A model generated the notes under the pieces. That model saw only the letters and a list, made by a program, of their open reading frames with translations. It was not told the DNA's origin and did not search any database. Shown one piece after another: positions 23,363 through 35,314 of a DNA stretch of 64,000 nt. The stretch is from positions 567,789 through 631,788 of the forward strand of contig NW_003213889.1 in NCBI RefSeq assembly GCF_000006405.1, written 5' to 3'. This stretch comes from Perkinsus marinus ATCC 50983 (Eukaryota > Perkinsozoa > Perkinsida > Perkinsidae). Position numbers and translations under genes: made by a program. The stretch's first letter is position 1. Each line of letters starts with the position of its first letter.

Positions 23363-23798
23363 ATTCAAGGGAGGCTGCCCTAGGGAGTCCATTAAGCAAC
23401 GATCCAAGCCCAAGGTGATCGTAGGGCAACCTGCGCTGTCCATGCAGTTTACCCCATAGATATTTAAGACTAACTGGTTCAGCTAAATCGGAATATTCGT
23501 TGCCAACCGGATTTCAAAGGGAGTTGAGATGTTTCTGTTGATAAGTCAGATAATCTCATATAAGTGGCAACGAGGTGTGAGAGTTCCTCCGGTGTCGCTG
23601 TAACCAAGACGTTTGTGAAGGAATGACGTAGTTCCGCTCTCATCCGATTGGAAATATCTATACATTCACACATGGATGAGTTCATCAACCCCACATATAA
23701 GCACTAGGTCCATCCATGTCCCAGGAACCAAGCAGGACCGAACCTATCAGACCCCTGGCCATTTGGTAAATTCAAAGATGACCCCGCCTAACAGGATA

Positions 23799-23864
23799 CA
23801 TCAACATACTCCTGGTCGCAAGTTGCGACCAGGAGTATGTTGATGAGGTGTTGCGACTCGCAAC
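23799..23864. repeat. Double-hairpin element 1
   Basis: A perfect 23-bp inverted repeat (23799-23821 and 23823-23845) with a single G between the arms, followed by a second perfect stem GTTGCGA-C-TCGCAAC at 23850-23864. The tip of the long stem (CGCAA/TTGCG) resembles the short stem. Confidence 0.9.
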
Positions 23865-24229
23865 GCCTTCCTAAGCGGATTACAGCGCATTCTGTGGTGA
23901 AACATGTCTCCCGAACAGATTACACCAAGCTTGGTAGGGACTACTTGGCCAGGAAAATAGCTCATCTTTGAAGATTTCATCTCATTCAGGTAGGATTCAC
24001 CACAGTTAACCAGAAAAGTCGTCCACTGCTGTTGATCAAGCAGAAATCACTAGCACCATCATCTTGGCATAATCTGGTACAAGGGGGAAAATTTTTGTGG
24101 AAATCGGTTGGTATTTTCCCAGACTTGGTGTGTTCCGGTCCACGGAGGGGTCTGTACGACATTTTGTCAAATTCAGACTTGCAGTTTCGCCAAGTTTGGC
24201 GAGTTGGCGAGACCTAGGTCTCCGTGTTA

Positions 24230-24471
24230 TTATCAACAGTGTCCTTCAAGATGATACAACACACACAGCCCAACGTCAATAATCAAAATTCCAGTCACTA
24301 CTGGTTACACCTGAGAAACATGGATACGGCGACTATTTCCTAGGATGTTCCAAGATCCTCTAGCAGCCCGTGTCTGGGCGAGAGCTTGGATAAACTCAGC
24401 TAAGCTCGGAAGGCCAACCCACAAATTTAATGCCCCAATACATCGAACACGGGGCCGCCGCACTGTGTTCT
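24230..24471. repeat. Dispersed repeat B, copy 1
   Basis: About 240 bp matching 26187-26408, from TATCAACAGTG through CCAGTCACTACTGGTTACAC to GGGGCCGCCGCACTG. It abuts the truncated RTF1 copy at 24472. Confidence 0.85.
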
Positions 24472-25237
24472 CAGCATCTACTCCCTGCGACAGGATACGC
24501 TGATATGACCGACTACAGGAGTACGGCTGCTTTACCTCCTCATCCTCTTCAGCATCACTCTTCTCCCCAGAGCTGCTCTCTGACTCGGACGACCCCGAGG
24601 AGGCCTCCTCGTCATCATCGTCATTATCATCACCAGAAGAGGAACCAGACTCGCTTTCACCGCTGGAGGATTCACTCGACTCTGAAAAATGCACCACGGT
24701 GGGATCGAACCCGGGACCGACCGCTACGCCACCTGACTCCGCATCAGACTCCTCGCCAGCCTTGGACCTCTTCGGTGACCGAGCCACTGGCAATGCAGTT
24801 ACACCCTACAACAACACCGCCACTCATACCTTCATCAAATACCCAAGGACCACGACCACCCACATTATAACGCCCCCCCTACCTTTGCCTTTAACCTCTC
24901 TAAGGCTTTCTTCCTCTCACGATATCTCACCAGCTGCTCATACCTCTCGTTGAATACAGCTTCTCGTTCGACCTACAGGGCAAGCCATAATAAGCCCCTG
25001 GGCAGGTGGTGACTCGACAACTGGTGACCTCAGTCATCTCCTTCAGCTTCTGCCTATCCTCATCGTCTATCATAAGGTCATCACCAAAGAGAGGGGCCTC
25101 CAGTTCTGGCAGGACAACTGATGACGACGACGAGCCCCCTGTCGCGTTGGCCCCCTTCGCCCTCTTGTTGCTTCTGCCTGCTCCTCCTCCCCGACCAGTC
25201 GACTTACGTTTGGGTGCCATACTGGTAAAGGGGAACT
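24472..25237 (-). pseudogene. Truncated RTF1 copy (first three exons)
   Basis: A near-identical copy of 16173-16931: the RTF1 start codon (at 25220), exon 1 with two added Ser codons (GGSSSSSVVLPE), the first intron, the second exon, the second intron and the acidic Ser/Asp/Glu exon. It then breaks off inside the next exon (at AGCATCTACTCC) and runs into repeat B. The Plus3 domain is missing, so it cannot make a working RTF1; the open frame runs on into the repeat and stops at 24305. Homology starts 17 bp upstream of the ATG. High identity, introns included, points to a recent DNA-level duplication. Confidence 0.88.
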
Positions 25238-25847
25238 CCGCTCAGGTTTTTTAAAAACCTTTTTTAGCTTCACAAGAGAGCTTGTAATGTCCAGTGACTG
25301 GACTCCAGTCGCATGCTATTCTCTGCGATACTGACTATATGTACTAAATCAACCGGATCCAGCTCGCGAATCGACTCTCATCTTGCACAAGCCAAGCAAT
25401 TTCGCCTGCCTGAATATTGGTAGTTCATCTCCCTAATCCCGATCAGGAGAATTGCTGTTCCTTGTACTGCATCGCTGAGAAGGGTTCGTGATCCTTCGTT
25501 TTTGCCAATGATGTGTGACCGGCGCTCCACGATTGCTCGGGAGCAGTTTTATTCTGTACTACGGTTCAAGAGGAGAGTTTCACCGTTGAGCTGATACTCC
25601 CAAAAAACCTGCGGCACTACAGGTTCTACTCAGACTCTCGACATCTCATCCATCGGTCCACCTGTCTGAACCAAGATGCTCAGAAGCCAATGCATCGGGA
25701 GGACTGCGCTCTCGACATTTGTGTTCGCGTGGCTTTGCACCAAGATTCTGAGTCTTGAAAGATTCTCGAGAAGGAGAGATCTTTCATTCGCTTGCCTTAC
25801 TCTTTAGCCCTACTGACAAACAGGCTGTTTGAAACAGCCCTAGATTG
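25238..25847. other. Gene-free spacer
   Basis: The 5' flank of the truncated RTF1 copy, unlike that of the full gene. I see no exon. Confidence 0.4.
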
Positions 25848-26408
25848 TGCAAATAATAAATTTCATCGAACTCGGCAGCATTCATGTGTAATCGATCCTC
25901 CCAAGCCTTCCCTCTATAATTGACTTGAGAGGTGTTGTTGGACATCCCCCTCCTTACATTAGGTGGAGGGCAGTATTGTTGATAATACCCAAGAGGAACA
26001 CACATGCATATAATTTCTTCGGTGCATCCAACCTCTCCTCGGCCACTGCAAGAAGCGGAGACTCGGAACTCCTTCCTACTGCTCCATAGGTCATGCGAAT
26101 AGTCCTATGTGCTAGGCTGAACTGAAGTCGTGCATAAATAAGTAAATCGATCAGACGGGCGCGCGCTAAATTGTTGCGTTGTAATTATCAACAGTGGCCT
26201 TCGAGAACATACCCATTCCAACATTAATGATTCAAATTCCAGTCACTACTGGTTACACCTGAGAAACATGAATACGGCGACTATTTCCTAGGATGTTCCG
26301 AGATCCTCTAGCAACCCGTATCTGGGCTTGGATGAACTCAGCTAAGCTCGGAACGGTAACCCACAAATTTAATGCCTCAATACATCGAACACGGGGCCGC
26401 CGCACTGG
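25848..26408. repeat. Composite repeat A+B
   Basis: Repeat A (25848-26181) directly followed by repeat B (26187-26408). The two parts occur separately at 21963-22292 and 24230-24471, so this is probably the less disrupted form of one element of about 560 bp. Confidence 0.85.
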
Positions 26409-26955
26409 GATGGTCACAGACTTGGTCGTCATTTGTGGGTGTTATTATGCTCAGCTGAACGTATTAAGTGATTGATCGCGGATGATGGAAGCGCAGGGTT
26501 ACTCAGTAAATGTTGCAGCCAGTGATGACCCAAGATGGTTGGTTACCCTGATCTTCTCCATCAACTATACCCTTGCCTGCTGTGGGTGATGATCCCTGTT
26601 GGTATAGACCATCCACACTTACTTCAAACTGTCGTAAACTTCCGATTTAACCTGCTCAAACCGATGCTGTCGGTCATCAGTAACCTCATTGCTCGTTGAG
26701 ACATGCCCGCTGTCTATCTGTAGGTGTTCTCATGGTAGTTGAAGGAATGTAGTACTGGAGTGGGTATGAAAGGACGAGCTCATAGGATTAGGTAATCCTG
26801 TCCGGGGGCATCTCCGGCGGGCACCTCCATGACACAACGTTGCCCCACGGTTGCATGCATCATCGATCTAAGGCTAATATCATTGGGGCAAAACGTTTGA
26901 AAACTCTGTATGCATTTCCGTACCGTCAGGCGGCATGGGATGGTGATTTTCAGGC
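26409..26955. other. Gene-free spacer
   Basis: No exon or repeat recognised between the composite repeat and the weak minus-strand open frame. Confidence 0.35.
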
Positions 26956-27339
26956 CTAGTGGGGCGTGTGTCGTCGTAGTAGGAATTCGATCGTCCGAGG
27001 AGGCATCAACGCTATTGTCTTATGAGGAACAAGATATATGTATATCTTCCTCTTTGCACCGCTCTTGGTCGCCACATTCCTCAGTAAAACGTCGAGGGCT
27101 AATATTATGAGTGCCCGCGATGACGAAGGGCACTCATAGTAGTCGGCGTACTCTTGTGACGTTGGCGAGATGGATAGAGGTGCCATGGCCTCGCTAGCAG
27201 TGGCCCAGCTCAGCCGGTCAGGTGAAGACCTGATGAAGCCATGGTGTGGTATGAGTATTTCCTCCTCACCACTGTTATAACTTGGTAGAACATTACTCAT
27301 TGCATTGTATGCCGTGGGTAGTGACTGAACCCTTCTCAA
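26956..27339 (-). CDS. Possible hypothetical gene
   Basis: A 127-codon open frame, not recognised. The first 75 residues have plausible composition (SNVLPSYNSGEEEILIPHHG, then PLSISPTSQEYADYYECPS); the rest looks weaker. It would be divergent to the RING-H2 gene that starts 150 bp away. It may be an exon of a larger gene or chance. Confidence 0.25.
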   Translation of the reverse strand: MRRVQSLPTAYNAMSNVLPSYNSGEEEILIPHHGFIRSSPDRLSWATASEAMAPLSISPTSQEYADYYECPSSSRALIILALDVLLRNVATKSGAKRKIYIYLVPHKTIALMPPRTIEFLLRRHTPH

Positions 27340-27490
27340 CCTCGAATGCTGCTTCCATTGTCACGTTGATAGGCGTTATCTTTACATGCATGTTTCCTGT
27401 CACTTCCTCATACCTAGTTGAGTTATAGCTGGCTGGGTGATGCATGTTATCGTGGGTTTAGTTAATATTCAAGATAGGGCTCGGTTATCA

Positions 27491-28753
27491 ATGGCAGAAG
27501 ATGCAATAGACGGTGGAGGTCTTGATGTCCTCGAGCGGCAACGTCGAGAAGCAGAGCAACAAGAGCCTCCGATAATTGAGATGTTCAACCTCTTCCCGCA
27601 TGAAAGCGGTATAGTGATGAGACGGGGAGTGGAGCTGGGCATAATTTGCAGGTATTATATCCGCGAAGGTTCGATTTCCACGACTTACATTTTTTCAGTG
27701 CTGTACTCATCGCCCATTGCGTTTATCTCATCATGTTTTACTGGCCAACAGAGGGTCTGATGGAGAGCGACTTGTCGTTTTTCGACAGACTCCTCCTACT
27801 CCTCTGCGTAATACCCTTCCTGACCTCAGCAACGATGTCGGCTATTCTCAGGTTATACGTGTAGTAGCTGCAGTGCCGCGACCATTCTTCTGGTTCAAGA
27901 CCAGAAAGCTCTTTGTCGAGGCGAGGTGATGATGACCTATGCCAACAACCTCATCCGTATCTACTCATGATGAACCTTAGATATGAGCCAACACCTCAGT
28001 TGGTGGCCCAGCGTCTTATCGACATATACTTCCATCCCTTCCGAGTTGAACGGTGGTTGCTCTGGAGTTACTACATCTGGTTGGGCTTCGTCGTAGCCCT
28101 CCTGTGGCTCACACCAAACTCCGTATCGGGGCCCTCGCAATTGGCCAGAGTAGGCCTAACAATAGCCAACTTGCAACAACACTGTTGTCTTCATAGGCTT
28201 TGTGGAAGCACGTGATGATGAACTTAGCGTCAATCATACTCCATCGAGTTGTATGCGTGAGCCTTTTTTATTGGCTCATGGAGTCGGATTTCAAGCGCGG
28301 AATTCCTGCTGATGTGTTAGACAAATACAGCAAGGTTAGATGACCGGTATACAAGGCATATCTTCATGGTGTGCATTTCAGGTGGAGACTTTTTCACCGG
28401 GGTATTCATTGTCACCTTGCCGTTACGCTAATAAGCATTTTATATACAATTCTGGTGAATGCGCGATCTGCTACTGTGCTTATGAGAAGGGGGAGCATGT
28501 CCGAGTGCTGTGCTGTGGCCACTCCTTCCACACTGATTGTGTTGATACATGGCTAATGGGCCATCAAAATAGGTATGATCATAGCCTTGGCAATATCCCT
28601 ATTCGTATTGTTCAGATGCCCTTTATGTCTAGGAGTGGTTGGTCCTGCTTTTGATGATAAACTAGAGCGACATGTAACCCACTGTCAGGTGAGCCACATG
28701 TTGAAGTAGGTTGGGTTATATATTCCCTTCAGGCTGGCAGACCCGGTGATTGA
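27491..28753 (+). CDS. Membrane RING-H2 finger protein (putative E3 ligase)
   Basis: Probable membrane-anchored ubiquitin ligase. The ATG at 27491 opens an acidic soluble start (MAEDAIDGGGLDVLERQRRE). About four hydrophobic segments follow across short introns (IAHCVYLIMFYW; LLLLLCVIPFLTSATMSAIL; WLLWSYYIWLGFVVALLWL; IILHRVVCVSLFYWLM). Near the end is a complete C3H2C3 RING: ECAICYCAYEKGEHVRV, LCCGHSFHTDCVDTWL, then an intron of 46 nt and CPLCLGVV. All eight zinc ligands are present. The final intron (28688-28731) places the stop at 28753; without splicing the frame stops at 28710. It is the only clear plus-strand gene between 8 and 57 kb. No substrate can be inferred. Confidence 0.75.
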
Positions 28754-29415
28754 TCTGATGAGCGATCCAGTTCCATACTTCTGGTATTTTTGTACGATGA
28801 AAAAGGCAGTATATTCGCCTTATGTTACTATGACCATCTTCTTATTGTTACCATTTCTCTGTTACGCCTTACGTTACGTGCAACGTATAATCTCAAGGCG
28901 CCTCCTCATTTGGTTATACTGGTCGATATCGTTGATCTTGAGTTTCCAAGTTGTCCGCTCGAACAGCTGCGAATATATATGAGTAAAACGACAGCCTTGA
29001 GACTTCAGAGCTGCGACAGGCAAAACCTAATGATTAGAGTGCATTGAACAACGTTTCCACGGCTTGCACGTTGCGGATACAAGTCTGTGGGGAACTACTG
29101 AGTACACTGTTGTTGGTTAGACAACAGTATGACTGATCCGGAGGAACACTGCTGATTAAATCAGTGTTTTCAGGTCTTCACCCAGGCGGACTGAAAACTG
29201 TTGCGATATTCTCAACCTGTATCCTTTGCATAATTCCTCTCGTCGAGAGATTCGCCAGATGTAACTTAGCATATCGGCATTGAGGTGTTCACCCTTCCCA
29301 CATACTCACGAACCCAACATTAGTATTAATGGATAACTTGGCTCATGGCGAGTGATGAATTATGTGATGATACACATCTGTGCTGTGCACAGTACGAACC
29401 AATTGAAAGTTATGG
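28754..29415. other. 3' spacer with hairpin cluster
   Basis: Between converging genes. A hydrophobic open frame at 28746-28982 (+) overlaps the RING 3' end and is unsupported. A cluster of three hairpins lies at 29106-29198. Confidence 0.4.
29106..29198. repeat. Three clustered hairpins
   Basis: Stems: ACTGTTGT/ACAACAGT (29106-29128, loop 7), AACACTG/CAGTGTT (29145-29168, loop 10) and GTTTTCAG/CTGAAAAC (29166-29198, loop 17). It lies between the 3' ends of two converging genes. Confidence 0.7.
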
Positions 29416-32249
29416 TCATCTGCTATTGAAACTGGTGCTATGCTGCTGTCCAATAATCGACTTCAACTCGGCATTCTCATTTTGCAGCTGTACGAGTGTT
29501 GAATCCATCTCACCTGTGAAGACGCTGATTTACCGTAAACCCCCAGTCACCGTACCGATGAGTTTATACTGCTGTTCCACCGTATCACACAGGCTGATGT
29601 ATTCGGGATGGGTCTGTACGGAGAAGCTAGACTCGCTACCTGACGGGTGCAATGGCGATACAACACCAATAGCTTGCCGCCGCCTCTGCTCGTTGAGGTA
29701 GTCTTCCAGTTGATGACTCCTATCAAAGAGAATCTTCCGCAGTGCGTTGATAGTCGTCCATACCGATGAGATTCCTCATGTAGTGCGTGCCGGGCTTCTC
29801 GAAGTTTTTCACTCAGCCGTTGATTCTCAGCAGTCACAGCTGCGAGCTGTGTCGCCAACTTTGCCGATTCTCGTGATTGGTGATTTCCTAACTCACACAT
29901 GAACACATTGGAACAGCTCGATTGCCCCCTACCCGCCGTGCTCAGCTGGCGGCAGGCATCCTCAGCTCGATTCCTATCCTCCCCTGCTACTGCTACCATA
30001 CGCCGCTGTTCGGCTAGCAGATCGTTCATCTGTGAGCCGAATTTTGTGGCGCGCGACAGAATATGTCTTCTCACTTCTCGTAATTGCTTCAGAAGCTGCT
30101 GGTTCTGATCCTCAGTTGCATCGAGATCAATTTGCAAACGATGATTCTACTAGGAAAGCTGATTCCTGTACAAATAAGCATTCCGGCTCACCTGCTTAAA
30201 AGCTTCACTCAGAGATGCCTGGAACTTCTCGTTCTCCTTGGTCAGCAGATCCAGGCTTTCCTCCAGTTGGTCACGCTCTTCCTGGAGTGTACTAATTGAC
30301 GCTGATCGTCTGAACAACACGTCTATGAAACTGCTTCTACCAGGGATCGAACCTGTGGCCGTCCAAAGTCGCCTGATGATAGAGTTCCCTGATATCATCC
30401 CTCTCCAGTTCCACAGCTCGAAGAGCCTACCAAACTGTCGCTGTCACAATTAAGATTTCTGTCACTTCGATTGTCGTCTGAGTATCTCGTTTTTGCTGGT
30501 CCAAGGCAGTCCTAAAGTTGGACGCTTCTCTCGAAAGACGGATGACTTCAGCGTGGAGGGACTGAAGCCAATCAGCGATGCGGCGGCAGCCTCATAATAC
30601 AATACACCAACCTGATTCTCCCTAGTCATGTGAGCAACATCCTCTGTGATATTCCGGACCTCCTGCTGAGACCCGTCCAACTCCGTACACAGACGCACCT
30701 ATCGGCAGTCTTATAGCCCAATAACAAGGAGGATGTTCACCGTCTCCTCTTGAAGTTCTTGGATAGTCCTATGAAGGGCAGCACTCTCATCATCTCGAGT
30801 GTTGAGGTTAACCTGATGAAAGACGACGACAGTTCACAGGCACCGATACTTGGTGAGCCCTACCTGTTGGCCCTCAGTCTCCCGCCTCAGCTGCTCCACT
30901 TTACGATTCAGTTCTCCCACTCGGTCACTGAGCTCCCTATTGGTGGCCCTCAGCGACGACACTTCCTCTGACTTATCATCAACAGCTGATTGCAACTCCT
31001 GAAGAGAGCGAGCATTGGGAATTCGCTGTAAATCTGAGCCTACATCCCTCTCCCTATCAAGGGTTAACATAGCCGTACGCATGCGCACTATCTCCTGCTG
31101 CTGCTCGGCAACCTGATGAAGCACTCCTCTGAACTAAGCTGTACCGTCGTGGAGCACACATACCCTCCTCAATGTATCGACATTCGTCTCCTCATTGGCC
31201 GTTGCACTCTTGCCGACGTCCGCCAACTTGGACGTGGTCACCTCCAGCTCAGACAGTAGCGAGCTCTGGGTGTCCTCCAACGCCTTCACCTACACGTACC
31301 ATGCTAGAAGGTAATCGCCGACCCCAATGGTCCTCGCCACACTGACCATCGTCATCATCTTCTTCAGTTGCCCTTCAGCCCTCTCCTTCTCCTTCTCCAA
31401 GAGTGCTATCCTCCTATTGGCATCATCCAGGCCCCGACTTGCTGTAGACTTATCTACTATGCAATAACAACAACAATCTCGTGAACCATTACATCACCGA
31501 CAACCACTAACCAGTGTTCTCAGTAACAACTGCGCCCCTGAGGGCCTCCACCGTCGCCTCAAGCTTGGCCCTAGCCTTCCGCTGAGCTCCGAGATCGGTC
31601 TTCAGCGCCTCCACTCTAGACTGGCATCTGACCACCGACTGCTTTCCTCTACACTACCACCCCGGGCCTCACTACCGATCCAACTCCAACTTCATGTCCT
31701 GCCCAGTTTTCCTGGCCGCATCCAAGTCCACCTGCATACCATTCGCCTTCTCCTCAGCTTCCCTACACCCCTCAGTAGCACTCTTCATCTGAAGAGCCAC
31801 CTAAAAAGCTGAGTACTAGCAGTACCCACCTGCGCCTTCAGTCGTGTCATCTCCTCCTCCTTAGCTTTCGCCTCCCTTTGCAGTCTAATGACCTCATGAG
31901 CCAGTCTATGATTATCCGAAGTGCTGTTCTCCACCTGAGCTCTACCACTGCCGCGACCTTAGCAGTGTTGACACTACTACCTCTTCGCGAATAGTCGACA
32001 TTTTCCCCTCGAATTCCCTCACCCGCTCCAGCATATCTCTTTTAGTAGCACCAATCTCTGCCTCATAGTTCTCTTTTTCCACCATCGCCTGAACGCCACG
32101 TCCTCCTCGAAATGACAGCCGTAGTGAACCCACCTTCTCCGCCTCCTTCTGTGAGCTTTCCTTCACTCGATCGAGTTCCTTCTCAAGATCTTCCTGCCGT
32201 TTTCTCAATGCTGTGCACTCGTCCGTGATTCCCTATAATGAGGGTATGT

Positions 32250-32282
<33 letters not shown>

Positions 32283-32286
32283 GTGA

Positions 32287-32327
<41 letters not shown>

Positions 32328-32463
32328 CCCGTCGTGCAGACTCCTCCTCCTTGATGACCATGGCCAGCTTCTCACACAACGCCTTTAGGTCATCCCTCTG
32401 CCGTGTGACAGCTTCCACCTTCTCCGACAGGCTTGAGTCTGGTGATGAGAGATCGACGGCCAT
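29416..32463 (-). CDS. Long coiled-coil protein, unknown
   Basis: No family recognised beyond extended coiled coil. The start (32463) reads MAVDLSSPDSSLSEKVEAVT, then KALCEKLAMVIKEEESARR; a long intron filled with a TAG-type microsatellite joins this to GITDECTALRKRQEDLEKEL. Many exons follow with heptad-rich sequence, including REFEGKMSTIREEVV, TNRELSDRVGELNRKVEQLR, RDQLEESLDLLTKENEKFQA and AENQRLSEKLREARHALHEE. The last exon reads STLVQLQNENAELKSIIG, stop at 29416. No signal peptide or membrane helix is seen, so it is likely cytosolic or cytoskeletal. Exon borders in the middle (31140-31900) are uncertain. Confidence 0.65.
32254..32328. repeat. (TAG)n microsatellite in an intron
   Basis: About 25 TAG/AGT units with one interruption (TAGTGATAG), inside the first intron of the coiled-coil gene, whose coding-strand donor is GTACTACTAC. 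Confidence 0.85.
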
Positions 32464-33114
32464 TGATACCACCACTGCTGATGATAACTTTGATGTACAT
32501 GTACGGCACCGCAAGTACATGCATTTTCTCAACCTAGTCTTCGAACAACACTACGGGGCGAAATGAAAGGTTCTTGGAAACTGCCATTCGACTTCCCCTC
32601 TCTTCGTAGAGCTGATCAGCTGCCCACAGACGGGGGTACGCCCGGGACTATTTTACGATATATAACCCAATATGGTTGACGACATATAGAGGAAATAAGC
32701 TCACTCTACGGACATCGCTCATGCTTTCCATAATAAACATAGTTTTCGTACAAGTAGGCGGAGGCAGAGTACTGTGTACAAGTACTAGAAAGGCGGTCGG
32801 CGTAATGCACAGCCCTATCCCCCTTCACTTCATGGTATATTTCCTATACCGTGCCTCTAGGAACTCAGCCGGAGAACCGAAGCATATATTCCAACACTAC
32901 CTGAAATGTACCAACAGCCCCATCATTAGTAACTGGCTGCAGAATTCTCCTCCTCCCCTTCCTCAGCAGCCTCCCCTTAAAGCCAATGTAGTTGCCCCTG
33001 ACGATGGTCAGGATACGTACATCACCCTCCGATTACAATTGACAACCCGAGACAATCATAACTACTCGAATTAATTTCATCGAAAATGCGACTTGTGTAC
33101 CGCCAGAAGCCACT

Positions 33115-33231
33115 CTATGACGCTGCTGCAGGATGCGCCACAGGTAGTGGTGACAGTGAGCGCCTATTGCTACCACCCTGTTGTTCCTTCGGGCCCACTG
33201 TCACCAGAGTCTCAGAGTTGTCTCCTCTCAT
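33115..33231 (-). CDS. Possible first exon of a small gene
   Basis: Opens MRGDNSETLVTVGPKEQQGG, then SNRRSLSPLPVAHP, and stops at 33115 unless spliced. A further stretch with codon sense lies downstream at about 32890-33010 (minus: GNYIGFKGRLLRKGRRRI). It could be a two- or three-exon gene between the coiled-coil gene and DnaJ; the splice sites are not clear. Confidence 0.2.
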   Translation of the reverse strand: MRGDNSETLVTVGPKEQQGGSNRRSLSPLPVAHPAAAS

Positions 33232-33560
33232 CGCGCGAACCTGTCAGGAAATAATTTTCCTCGCTCAAGCGTACCACACCTCGCCCACTTTATCTCTCAA
33301 GTGAATACCTATCCTCCTGCTCTCTGTCACCAATGGTTCAAAGCACGGCCGTACTCGGGAAGGGAAATACGCGCCTATAATCGTTCGTGAATAATTCACA
33401 CATCCTGTATTATAACCTAAGCCCGCACCGACTGCCACCCCAACGATCAGCTCAAATACCATCGTTACAAAATCTTACTGAAATTACTCCATACCACTCC
33501 CCACTGAACTCAACCAAAAATGGACATGAAAACTGCGCCGCTCCGCTCATCTCAATAACC

Positions 33561-35251
33561 CTACAAGATTCCCTCAAGGCCCTTCAGCTGCTCCTCCGTG
33601 AGGGTCTCCGGGAATTCCACTCGGAATTCCACAACCAGATCTCCAGCTTCACTCGGGACATCTTTCAAGGGCATGCCTTCGCCCGCATACCGTGTCACCA
33701 ATCCCGACTTCGTAACCTCACCACTGCGATTAAGAACTATCTCATGACCATCCAAATGCTTGATAGTCTTAGTAAACCCCAATAGAGACTCCCTCAGGCT
33801 GATGACATACTCCATGTAAAGATCTTGTCCAACTCGCCGCATCGTAGGATGAGACACCGTTCGTATTACATAAATAACAGATCCAGCCGCCTTTTCAGGG
33901 CTTTCATCACCAGCGTACGGTATGGTGATTTTATGCCCATCAGGAACGCCCTTTTCCACTACTACTTCATACGTGTCAACTCCTGCCACAACTCGGGCCC
34001 CATGACACTTAGGACACTTTCGAGCAGCAATCTTTCCTTTCCCTCCACATCTCCCACAAGGCTCATGCAGATGCTGGTACATCCCCGGGCCCAATTTAAC
34101 CATACGGACTATAGACCCCTGGCCTTGACAGTCTGGACAATCTTGAAAATCCTTCTTCGTGCGCGCACCCGTACCTAAAAATCTCTTTCTTGAATGCTAA
34201 TACCTTCAAATCAATTTCGCTCACCTCTACACCGCCTGCATCGTTTCTGTTTGAAAGCAGTAAGCTTGAATGTTTTCCCCGAATAGATATCATTCAGCGA
34301 TACAAAGAGTGGTATCTCTAGATCAGGCGACTTGTCGGACCGACGTCTGAAAACAGTGGCTCATACACAACAGCTACTCCTCGTATATGGTGAAGTATGG
34401 GGAGGAAATAACTTCATGGGCTCATCGTGAGGAACAAAATTATTCCATCGAAGCGAATAAGAGTTCCCCATGCACTTCAAACGGATTTCATCGATTAAAT
34501 AGATGAAGTTTCGGTAAGACCAGGGAGGAATTAACGTTTTGATGGTTATAGCTTCAACCCAGAACGCATCCACGATCGAAATTGGAGGCGCGCAACTCCG
34601 ACGAGAGCATCGTCAGCTTTACGAAGTGCTACTCTGGCATAGTACGAGTGATGGTATAGGTACAAATACACTTCCTCAATGAGACATCACTACCTTCCTC
34701 CTCCTCCACCACCAAAAAAGCCTCCAAACATTTCACTAAAAGGGTCATAAAAACCACCCTGGCCCTGAGCCTCCCTCTGCGCCAACTGCTGGAGCCCGTC
34801 TACACCGTCTAGGTCGTACCTGATACCCAACATACACATCAGGCTAGCATAACTACATGCCACTACACTCGACGCTTGTTGGGGTCGCTCAAAACTTCGT
34901 AGGCTTGTGAAATCTGACAGTGGCTCAATACAAGTGCACGGATAAAGCTTCATAATTTTACTTTCTGAAAGATATCCTCATCACCTCCTTTATCAGGATG
35001 GTTTTTCAACGATAATCGTCGATAAGCCCGCTTGATCTCAGAGTCTGTAGCCTCTGGAGTAATCTCCAATAATCCTAATTTACCACACACTCCACCCCCT
35101 TCCTACCCCACCTACACCTACTGTAGTAATCTTGCGCCTCATCGTCGAAAGGCTCATCATCTTCAACCGACGCTGATTCCTTCTTGCCAGACCACCACCC
35201 AGCATTACACAGAGCTAGTAAGCTCAGTATGAGGAGGACGACGATCCTCAT
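33561..35251 (-). CDS. ER-lumenal type I DnaJ (ERdj3/Scj1-like)
   Basis: Hsp40 co-chaperone for the ER Hsp70 BiP. The chosen start (35251) gives a signal peptide, MRIVVLLILSLLALCNA, followed by an acidic stretch. The J domain reads YYRLLEITPEATDSEIKRAY with the HPD motif in LKNHPDKGGDEDIF. A Gly/Phe-rich linker follows (DPFSEMFGGFFGGGGGG), then the substrate domain (DLEIPLFVSLNDIYSGKTFK) with the zinc region CxxCxGxG: CRRCRGE, CPDCQGQG, CGRCGGKG, CPKCHGAR. The C-terminal domain follows (DGHKITIPYAGDESPEKAAG), ending QLKGLEGIL. There is no KDEL-type end. An upstream Met at 35314 would bury the signal, so 35251 is preferred. One intron (about 34306-34692) is far longer than the others. Confidence 0.93.
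34306..34692 (-). other. Unusually long intron with an open frame
   Basis: Intron of about 385 nt, with a GTAGTGATG donor after the Gly-rich linker and a CTGTTTTCAG acceptor before RRSDKSPDLEI. The other DnaJ introns are near 50 nt. Inside lies a 70-codon frame (DAFWVEAITIKTLIPPWSYR, then SLRWNNFVPHDEP) of unknown origin, possibly inserted sequence. Confidence 0.5.
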
Positions 35252-35314
35252 GATAATAAGGACCAAAACTGAATTATTAGCAGATAGTTCACGGATGGCG
35301 CTCCAGGACCACAT

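Larger units (their letters stand above)
22293..24229. other. Gene-free repeat-rich spacer
   Basis: No convincing gene on either strand. It holds short repeats with the word AACCCGAAC (22851-22903 inverted, 23253-23298, 23317-23362), a run of 14 C at 23216-23229 and a double hairpin at 23799-23864. Confidence 0.6.

Noticed and set aside
32233-32532. Poly-leucine membrane segment at the end of a minus-strand frame
   Set aside because: It is read-through into a TAG-repeat intron; the true exon ends at SARR before the GTACTAC donor.
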